Below are positions 6,903 through 12,389 of a stretch of 12,389 bases of DNA, in pieces. Every line of letters starts with the position of its first letter. Within the stretch, counting starts at the first letter, position 1. Location of the stretch: contig JAEOTN010000089.1 in NCBI GenBank assembly GCA_016839865.1, positions 1 through 12,389 of the forward strand, written 5' to 3'. The notes under the pieces were generated by a model. The model was not told the origin of the DNA, searched no databases, and saw only the letters and a list, made by a program, of their open reading frames with translations. The DNA comes from Promethearchaeota archaeon (GTDB taxonomy: Archaea; Asgardarchaeota; Lokiarchaeia; Sigynarchaeales; MK-D1). A program made the position numbers and the translations under genes.

Positions 6903-7640
6903 CTAATTCTTTTGCCTTGCATAGTCAATACACAATTTAATTATGTGATTTAATGGGTCAAAAAGTTGTTCTGATTCTAAATCTTCATTTTGAAACAATA
7001 CTGATAATTCAGTACATGCGAGGATAACCCATTCAATATCATTTTCTTGTCGAAAGTCTTGAATTATTTTTTTTACTTTATTAATCCCATCCAAAGTAAG
7101 AATTTGTGCTTTAATATCAAATATTATCTTATGAATTTGTTCTTGTATCATTGCTGTGGGATAAATCAAATTAAATCCTAATTCATTGAAATATTTATCA
7201 TAGATTTTTGTTTCAACTAAGCCAGTAGTAGCTAGTATTCCAATTCTAGGATTATTTTTGAGGTTTGAGTTAATAAATTGTTCATTTTTAAAGTACACTG
7301 CTGATTCCTTTATTAAGTGGAGAATCGGCTTAGAAATACCATCAGTTATCTGGTCTATAAAGAAATAAGCTGTATTACATGGTACGACTAAGAAATCTGC
7401 ACCTGCGTTTATTAACAAATTAAGAGAGTTAGTAATACTTTCAACAACTGGGGAATAGTTACCGCTTTGAATAGCTTCCTGTCTACTGGGGATAAGGTTA
7501 TTCGAATAAACAAGAGTTGGTATGTGATCCTCGTCATTTTTAGCGGATGTATTTTTTACCAAGAGATCAAAAAAATAACTTGTAGATGCTGGTCCCATGC
7601 CTCCTAAAATTCCTAATGTCTTTGCGATTTTTTCCACCAT
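6903..7640 (-). CDS. Aspartate/glutamate racemase family protein
   Basis: Cofactor-independent racemase fold of 245 residues, close to the normal length. The N-terminal signature LGILGGMGP is at 9-17. The two catalytic cysteines that act as acid and base are both present, Cys88 in VPCNTAY and Cys209 in LACTEL. NNLIPSR at 47-53 matches the substrate-carboxylate loop of aspartate racemases. It therefore looks active on a dicarboxylic amino acid or a close analogue. The gene ends 15 bases from the convergent regulator gene and is divergent from the ATP sulfurylase gene with 146 bases between starts. TATAAT on the minus strand (7664-7669) lies so close to the ATG that the message is probably leaderless. 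Substrate is open: aspartate or glutamate by family, or cysteate, an aspartate analogue, by context. Confidence 0.88.
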   Translation of the reverse strand: MVEKIAKTLGILGGMGPASTSYFFDLLVKNTSAKNDEDHIPTLVYSNNLIPSRQEAIQSGNYSPVVESITNSLNLLINAGADFLVVPCNTAYFFIDQITDGISKPILHLIKESAVYFKNEQFINSNLKNNPRIGILATTGLVETKIYDKYFNELGFNLIYPTAMIQEQIHKIIFDIKAQILTLDGINKVKKIIQDFRQENDIEWVILACTELSVLFQNEDLESEQLFDPLNHIIKLCIDYARQKN

Positions 7641-7663
7641 TGTTAAATAAAATGAGTTATGCG

Positions 7664-7669
7664 ATTATA
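7664..7669 (-). promoter_or_regulatory. TATA box of the racemase gene
   Basis: Read on the minus strand, TATAAT starts 29 bases before the ATG at 7640, placing the start of transcription at or within a few bases of the start codon. This suggests a leaderless message. Confidence 0.4.
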
Positions 7670-7748
7670 TTGTTTTGATTTTGGGATTTGACCGCATTGA
7701 ACTAAAGAATAAAGCTGATTTTTTTGTAACTCGATTTCATAAAACTTC

Positions 7749-7755
7749 TATAATT
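7749..7755 (+). promoter_or_regulatory. TATA box of the ATP sulfurylase gene
   Basis: TATAATT begins 38 bases before ATG 7787, predicting a leader of roughly ten bases. It shares the 146-base divergent region with the racemase promoter on the other strand. TTATATA at 7769-7775 is too close to the ATG to serve. Confidence 0.5.
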
Positions 7756-7786
7756 AGTCATTGTTCTATTATATACGTGGAAAAAA

Positions 7787-9526
7787 ATGAATGTAGATTC
7801 AGAAGGATTCAAAAATAATCTCATAACACCCCATGGTGGAGAGCTTGTAGATAGAGTGATCAAAGGTGAAGAGGAACGATATGAAATTTTGAAAAAAATA
7901 AAGCAAGCTCCGAAATTAGAGCTAGATGAGTTTAGCCTTGCAGACTTGGAATGCATTGCGACCGGAGTGTATTCACCTTTAACTGGATTTATGGGCGAAA
8001 TGGATTATAATAATGTCCTCAAAAACATGAAGTTAGCTAATGGTATTGTGTGGCCTATTCCTGTTACACTTTCTGTTGAAGAAGAATTCCAATCTCATAT
8101 AAACCAAGGAATGGAAATTGCTTTGACTTGGAAGGGAGAAAATATTGGAGTAATGGAGATTTCTGATATATATATACCTGATAAAAATAATGAAGCCCTT
8201 AGTGTTTTTGGAACAAACGATATAGCTCATCCTGGTGTAGCTACTCTATTTAAGAAGAAGAATGTATATCTGGGTGGTAAGGTCTCATTGATTGCAGACA
8301 TTCCCATATCAGAATTCGCTGAATATCGCCTTAAACCTGAAGAATCTCGGAACTATTTTCTTGAACATAACTGGAATACTGTAGTTGCTTTTCAAACACG
8401 CAATCCGATCCATCGTGCACATGAATATCTACAAAAAATTGTATTAGAAACAGTGGATGGATTATTAATCCATCCTCTTGCAGAAACTCCTAAAAAAGAT
8501 GATATTCCTCTCCACGTGAGAATGGAGACATACAAAACTATTATAAATTCTTATTATCCAAAGGACAGAATCCTTCTGAGTATATTTCCTGCATTTATGC
8601 GTTATGCAGGACCGAGAGAAGCAATTATGCATGCGATTTCGAGACAAAATTATGGATGTACTCACATCATAATCGGGCGCGACCATGCAGGAGTAGGAAA
8701 ATATTATGGTACGTATGAAGCTCATAAGATTTTTGAAAAATTCAGTGATGATGAACTTCTTATCAAACCCGTGAAGATGGAACATGCATTCTATTGCAAG
8801 ATATGCAAACAAATGGCAACAAAAAAAACCTGCCCTCATGGAAATGAAGCCCACGTGTTCCTCTCTGGCACCAAAGTACGACAGATGCTGCAAGAGAATA
8901 AATCACTTCCAGAAGAATTCACCCGACCAGAAGTTGCAATGATCTTGAATAATTCAGTAAATGGAAACACAGCATATGTTGAACAAAAAGGAGTGACGAT
9001 GCTATTTACTGGATTAAGTGGTGCTGGGAAAACTACAGTTTCTAAAGCGGTAGTTCAGGATTTAAAGAAAAGAGGTTATATTATCGAACGATTAGATGGA
9101 GACGTAGTTCGACAGCATTTGACCGCAGATCTTGGATTTAGTAAAGAAGATAGGGATAAGAATATCAGACGTGTTGGTTATGTAGCTCATTTACTTACTA
9201 GAAATAAAGTGATAGTGCTAATGGCAAATATTGCTCCATATCGAGCTATCAGGGATGAAATTCGACAACTTATAGGTGATTATCTCGAGGTATACGTGAA
9301 ATGCCCGATTGAAATATGTGAAGAGCGAGATATCAAAGGTTTATATAAGAAAGCAAAAAAAGGGGAAATTTTGAACTTTACCGGTGTAAATGATCCTTAT
9401 GAGGAACCTACGAATCCCGAATTGGTGCTGGAGACAGACAAAGAGACAATAGAGGAGAGCAAAAATAAGGTAATTAACCTACTCATCGAGTACAATATGA
9501 TTAAAAAATATCCATACAAAAAATAG
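7787..9526 (+). CDS. Bifunctional ATP sulfurylase / APS kinase
   Basis: Activates sulfate: the N-terminal sulfate adenylyltransferase (about residues 1-390) makes APS and pyrophosphate, and the C-terminal kinase (about 400-575) makes PAPS. The sulfurylase motifs are QTRNPIHRAHEY at 203-214 and GRDHAGVG at 297-304, with a zinc site of Cys337, Cys340, Cys349 and His351. The kinase has Walker A GLSGAGKTT at 409-417, DGD at 437-439, the DKNIRR segment at 457-462, and the APS-binding KGLYKKAKKGE and FTGVNDPYE stretches near 517-539. The domain order is the one seen in bacterial fusions such as Aquifex, opposite to animal PAPS synthase. One oddity is NIAPYR at 481-486, with Ala where Escherichia coli CysC has the phosphorylatable Ser109. 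It has its own promoter, close to the reductase and cysteate synthase genes. Confidence 0.95.
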   Translation: MNVDSEGFKNNLITPHGGELVDRVIKGEEERYEILKKIKQAPKLELDEFSLADLECIATGVYSPLTGFMGEMDYNNVLKNMKLANGIVWPIPVTLSVEEEFQSHINQGMEIALTWKGENIGVMEISDIYIPDKNNEALSVFGTNDIAHPGVATLFKKKNVYLGGKVSLIADIPISEFAEYRLKPEESRNYFLEHNWNTVVAFQTRNPIHRAHEYLQKIVLETVDGLLIHPLAETPKKDDIPLHVRMETYKTIINSYYPKDRILLSIFPAFMRYAGPREAIMHAISRQNYGCTHIIIGRDHAGVGKYYGTYEAHKIFEKFSDDELLIKPVKMEHAFYCKICKQMATKKTCPHGNEAHVFLSGTKVRQMLQENKSLPEEFTRPEVAMILNNSVNGNTAYVEQKGVTMLFTGLSGAGKTTVSKAVVQDLKKRGYIIERLDGDVVRQHLTADLGFSKEDRDKNIRRVGYVAHLLTRNKVIVLMANIAPYRAIRDEIRQLIGDYLEVYVKCPIEICEERDIKGLYKKAKKGEILNFTGVNDPYEEPTNPELVLETDKETIEESKNKVINLLIEYNMIKKYPYKK

Positions 9527-9546
9527 GATAAGCATTTACCCCAAGA

Positions 9547-9552
9547 TTTTTT
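9547..9552 (+). terminator. T-tract terminator after the ATP sulfurylase gene
   Basis: T6 run 20 bases after the stop codon, without a strong hairpin. It sits at the start of the 152-base gap that also holds the next promoter. Confidence 0.4.
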
Positions 9553-9639
9553 CTGAAATATCTTTATTTCCACGTATCCCTACAAGAAAATATTCTTAGG
9601 TATCCCTCCTCTCCACCACAAAATGATACTCTATGGATG

Positions 9640-9647
9640 TATAAAAG
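9640..9647 (+). promoter_or_regulatory. TATA box of the Asn-synthetase-like gene
   Basis: TATAAAAG is the best consensus TATA box in the window. It begins 39 bases before ATG 9679, again predicting a leader of about 13 bases. Two copies of GTATCCCT lie upstream at 9574-9581 and 9600-9607. Confidence 0.6.
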
Positions 9648-9678
9648 TTTTTTTTCAATTCTATACAAATATTAATCC

Positions 9679-11490
9679 ATGGAATATCTTCTTGCTAATT
9701 TTCCGATTAAAAAAGGAACAAAATATGAGGATGTATATTTTGAAGGACCGTTTGAAATTGGATCGGATCTACGAATTGTAGATGGAGAGATTATGAATTA
9801 CACCCCCCAACAGATCGAAACTATGAGTGTCGAAGATATATTATCTACCGATCTGCGTGGTTTATACACTTTCATTTGTTACAATTCCAAGAATAAACAG
9901 ATTATAATCAAAAATGATATTTTAGGAGAAATTCCGACTTATTTTTATATACATGATAAGAAAATCCTAGTTAGTAATAATGCATGGAAAATTCTATTCA
10001 ACTTGCTTGAAAATGAAATCAAAATTGATAAAGACCAGCTTAATTCGTACTTATATTACACGGTTCAACCACAAGCAAAAAGTACATTTATCTTAAACTT
10101 GAATATTTTATCTAATGCGTCCATATTGACTTTTAACATCGATGATGGCTCAATCACCGAAAATCAATATTGGGAATTCGAAATGGTACCGAAACGGGAA
10201 CTATCATTAGAGGATGCAATGAATGAATTTGATAAAGCATTAGATGATTTATTTGATTATGTCATTAGGAAAAATCCTGGTAAAATATTAGGATTTGGTA
10301 ATAGTGGGGGATTAGACTCAAGATTGGTGGGAATTTATGCAAGGGAACGAAATTTTCTAGTGAAAGGGATTACAATTGCAGATATTCGACCAAGAAAACT
10401 AATAAAATCAAATAGTGCCTATCAAGCAAGTAAGATTGCAAAAAAATGTGGTATTGATAATTTCTTAATAAATTACACAGCTGAAGATTATGATTCACGA
10501 AATCTCTTGGACATTAGGAACAATTTTTTTGGGGCATCCCAAATTTTTAAGAATCCTTTTGAGAAAATTCCAGATTTTGATATCATGCTTACAGGACATG
10601 AGGGATTACTGATCGGTAGTGGTTATGGTCCTTCTGTTATTGATATTGATCAATCTATGCTTGCAGATGCGCTAATTGCTCGTTATAAAAATGTAGATGC
10701 TACCCAAATTACAAAAACCTCCCTTTGGGAAAAAATCAAAAAAATTTTTCAAATATTGGCTGGTAAACAGCAAAAAAGGTTTGATGAATTTAGTAGTGAA
10801 AACATAGCCAGGAATATTGAATCCAAGCAAAATATATTTGATGAATATTTTAGTACAAATGAAATAGAGCAAATTCATAAGGAAATGAAGACTTTTGTTG
10901 AAAAATATAAAAATAAATATTCAGTAGTGAATATTTGGCGAGTTTTCTTCTTAAAACAAGCCATGCGTCTGAATTATCTCGGTGGATTTGAATCTCTCAA
11001 CCGCTTGAAAAAAACATATTATCTATACTATCCCTTCGCATTTTCGTATATCGAAACATGGCCACGAGAATTCTTAGATGACCGTATGTTATTGAAGAAA
11101 TTTCTAAAACAAAAAGCTCCCGATATCGGTAAAATACCAGGACAAGATATGGAGCCAATTGAGCTTTCTGGAGAAAAAGATAAAAATCTATTCAGAAAAT
11201 ATTTGAGAAGGATTAAGCAAGTCTATAAAAAAATTGTATTAAAAATCAGGAAAAAAGGATTAGAATACTCAGATTGGCTAAAAGATCCAAAATATCAAGA
11301 ATATGCTCAATCTGTAATCAACAGACCCAATCCGTTTTTTGCAGATTATATCGATGTGGAAAAGTTAAAGAAACTCAATTTGTTTAACTACAAATCTCTA
11401 GTAAATCTTGTGAAACTCAAAAGAATTTTTGATATAATACATTTCAAAGAACAACATCTATTAGATCGTGAAGATTTTGAACTAAAATGA
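9679..11490 (+). CDS. Asparagine synthetase-like ATP pyrophosphatase, no glutaminase cysteine
   Basis: Protein of 603 residues with the two-domain plan of AsnB-type amidotransferases. Residues about 1-165 resemble the N-terminal nucleophile glutaminase fold (RGLYTFICYNSKNKQIII at 60-77, then DILGEIPTYFY). However, residue 2 is Glu instead of the catalytic Cys, so it should not hydrolyse glutamine. Residues about 175-480 form the PP-loop domain: NSGGLDSR at 208-215 is the ATP site, and TGHEGLLIGSGY at 305-316 replaces the usual acidic GEG-x-DE motif. The C-terminal part is Lys/Arg-rich. Such divergent copies occur in surface-polysaccharide and natural-product loci, where they amidate or adenylate an acid group, perhaps using ammonia or another nitrogen donor. 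The next gene, 14 bases away, is carbohydrate-related. The real reaction is unknown. Confidence 0.75.
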   Translation: MEYLLANFPIKKGTKYEDVYFEGPFEIGSDLRIVDGEIMNYTPQQIETMSVEDILSTDLRGLYTFICYNSKNKQIIIKNDILGEIPTYFYIHDKKILVSNNAWKILFNLLENEIKIDKDQLNSYLYYTVQPQAKSTFILNLNILSNASILTFNIDDGSITENQYWEFEMVPKRELSLEDAMNEFDKALDDLFDYVIRKNPGKILGFGNSGGLDSRLVGIYARERNFLVKGITIADIRPRKLIKSNSAYQASKIAKKCGIDNFLINYTAEDYDSRNLLDIRNNFFGASQIFKNPFEKIPDFDIMLTGHEGLLIGSGYGPSVIDIDQSMLADALIARYKNVDATQITKTSLWEKIKKIFQILAGKQQKRFDEFSSENIARNIESKQNIFDEYFSTNEIEQIHKEMKTFVEKYKNKYSVVNIWRVFFLKQAMRLNYLGGFESLNRLKKTYYLYYPFAFSYIETWPREFLDDRMLLKKFLKQKAPDIGKIPGQDMEPIELSGEKDKNLFRKYLRRIKQVYKKIVLKIRKKGLEYSDWLKDPKYQEYAQSVINRPNPFFADYIDVEKLKKLNLFNYKSLVNLVKLKRIFDIIHFKEQHLLDREDFELK

Positions 11491-11491
11491 A

Positions 11492-11497
11492 AAGGAG
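11492..11497 (+). promoter_or_regulatory. Shine-Dalgarno site for the last gene
   Basis: AAGGAG lies seven bases before ATG 11505. It is the clearest ribosome-binding site in the window. It fits a downstream operon gene that needs internal initiation, in contrast to the short-leader first genes. Confidence 0.65.
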
Positions 11498-11504
11498 AAT
11501 CTAA

Positions 11505-12389
11505 ATGGAGTTCCAGCAGATTAATAAACTGATACAAACTTGTGAAGATCGGTTTCCTGTTAAAGAATGGAAGATTAGTAATATACATATATGGCCTCTT
11601 ATAAGATTCTTTATTTTTAATAAGCAATTTCAGAGTGATATTAATTCTTCGATGAAAAAAAAAACATTGAAGGAAAATATAACAAATTACTGGACATACC
11701 TAAAATTCATCATCAAAGACAATATTCACAACCAAAAGGTAAGTAAAACAGAGAATCAGGTGGTTTTCTTAGGAAGATCGACATTACGCAATTTCCGGTA
11801 TAGAGATCATTATTTTTCTTCTATATTGGACACATTCAAGTATTCACTTGATTCACTAGGGTATAACACGCTATTACTGGAATTCGATCCTTTATGGAAA
11901 TTCCGTTACCCAAGATATTTTCCTTCGAAATCTATACAAATAGGATTAAAAATAGCTAGTTTAAAAGCCCGGATTCAAAAACTCCTAAGAAAACCAGTTG
12001 ACGTGAATTTATCCCAATTTGATCAATTTGTCAAATTATTGAATGATTATGGTATAAAATCACTAAACGTGGATACCTTTATTTACCAGACACTTAAACT
12101 GAGCAACCTTGCGAATTACTTCAAAAAAATATTAAAAAAAGTAAAACCAATTATGTGTTTTTCTGTTCCGTATTATATTCCTGAGGGTTTAGCATACAAT
12201 TTGGCATGTTCTGAGTTAAAAATTCCTTCAATTGATGTTCAACATGGTGTACAAGATGGTCATTTAGCATATATTTTCAATGATAACATTCCTGATACTG
12301 GATATGAGTTATTACCTGACTATTTCTGGGTTTGGAGTGAATCTGAAAGAGAACAGATAAAAAAATGGGCAATTATTAAAAATAAATCT
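11505..12389 (+). CDS. Surface-carbohydrate biosynthesis protein, glycosyltransferase-like (3' end outside window)
   Basis: Open for 295 codons to the end of the window with no stop. The first 75 residues are Trp-, Ile- and Lys-rich. A Rossmann-like segment begins with VVFLGR at about 86-91. Near residues 226-280, a segment on an alanine-containing helix is followed by IPSIDVQHGVQDG (about 241-253) and then YELLPDYFWVWSE. This IDVQHG plus LPDYFW combination is one I associate with uncharacterised capsule or surface-polysaccharide proteins of GT-B type fold, in which the QHG histidine sits near the sugar-donor site. The gene follows the Asn-synthetase-like gene by 14 bases with a good ribosome-binding site, so the two are probably co-transcribed. 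The specific activity cannot be stated, and the C-terminal donor-binding half is missing from the window. Confidence 0.6.
   Translation, partial: MEFQQINKLIQTCEDRFPVKEWKISNIHIWPLIRFFIFNKQFQSDINSSMKKKTLKENITNYWTYLKFIIKDNIHNQKVSKTENQVVFLGRSTLRNFRYRDHYFSSILDTFKYSLDSLGYNTLLLEFDPLWKFRYPRYFPSKSIQIGLKIASLKARIQKLLRKPVDVNLSQFDQFVKLLNDYGIKSLNVDTFIYQTLKLSNLANYFKKILKKVKPIMCFSVPYYIPEGLAYNLACSELKIPSIDVQHGVQDGHLAYIFNDNIPDTGYELLPDYFWVWSESEREQIKKWAIIKNKS

Noticed and set aside
8465..8893. 142-codon minus-strand ORF inside the ATP sulfurylase gene
   Set aside because: It covers the most conserved part of a clear enzyme gene, and its Cys/Phe/His-rich translation looks like an antisense shadow.
1..12389. CRISPR arrays, tRNA or rRNA genes, insertion sequences
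   Set aside because: I saw no regularly spaced repeats, no tRNA-like cloverleaf or rRNA core sequence in the gaps, and no transposase. The longest repeat is the single inverted pair upstream of cysH.

Overview
The window looks like the chromosome of an uncultured, AT-rich archaeon. The evidence is archaeal-style TATA boxes at a nearly constant distance from start codons, T-tract rather than hairpin terminators, an FtsZ with an N-terminal extension, a cysteate-synthase-like enzyme of the kind known from methanogens, and a two-winged-helix regulator. I cannot fix the lineage by reading alone. An Asgard-type or other mesophilic archaeon is plausible, and a Methanosarcina-like methanogen is less so because there is a complete-looking assimilatory sulfate activation and reduction set.

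Layout. 1-153: the C-terminal 50 codons of an unrecognised protein. 295-1554: FtsZ with a long N-terminal extension. 1695-3398: a polytopic flippase of the polysaccharide-exporter type. 3399-3713: a gene-free stretch with T tracts, a perfect 14-bp inverted repeat and the next promoter. 3714-5778: two genes 22 bases apart, an Fe-S type APS/PAPS reductase and a cysteate-synthase-like PLP enzyme. 5859-6887: a regulator with two winged-helix domains. 6903-7640 (minus strand): an Asp/Glu racemase family protein, convergent with the regulator and divergent from the next gene. 7787-9526: a fused ATP sulfurylase-APS kinase. 9679-12389: a two-gene unit with an asparagine-synthetase-like protein and the start of a carbohydrate-biosynthesis protein that runs off the window.

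How they fit together. ATP sulfurylase makes APS from sulfate and the fused kinase can make PAPS. The reductase turns APS or PAPS into sulfite, and cysteate synthase joins sulfite to O-phosphoserine to give L-cysteate. The four enzyme and regulator genes with the racemase therefore form a candidate sulfate-to-sulfonate module. No sulfite reductase is visible here, so within the window sulfite leads to cysteate rather than sulfide. Cysteate is an aspartate analogue, which gives the racemase-family neighbour a possible but unproven role. On both flanks lie surface-glycan genes (flippase, Asn-synthetase-like, glycan protein), so PAPS might also serve glycan sulfation, although no sulfotransferase is present.
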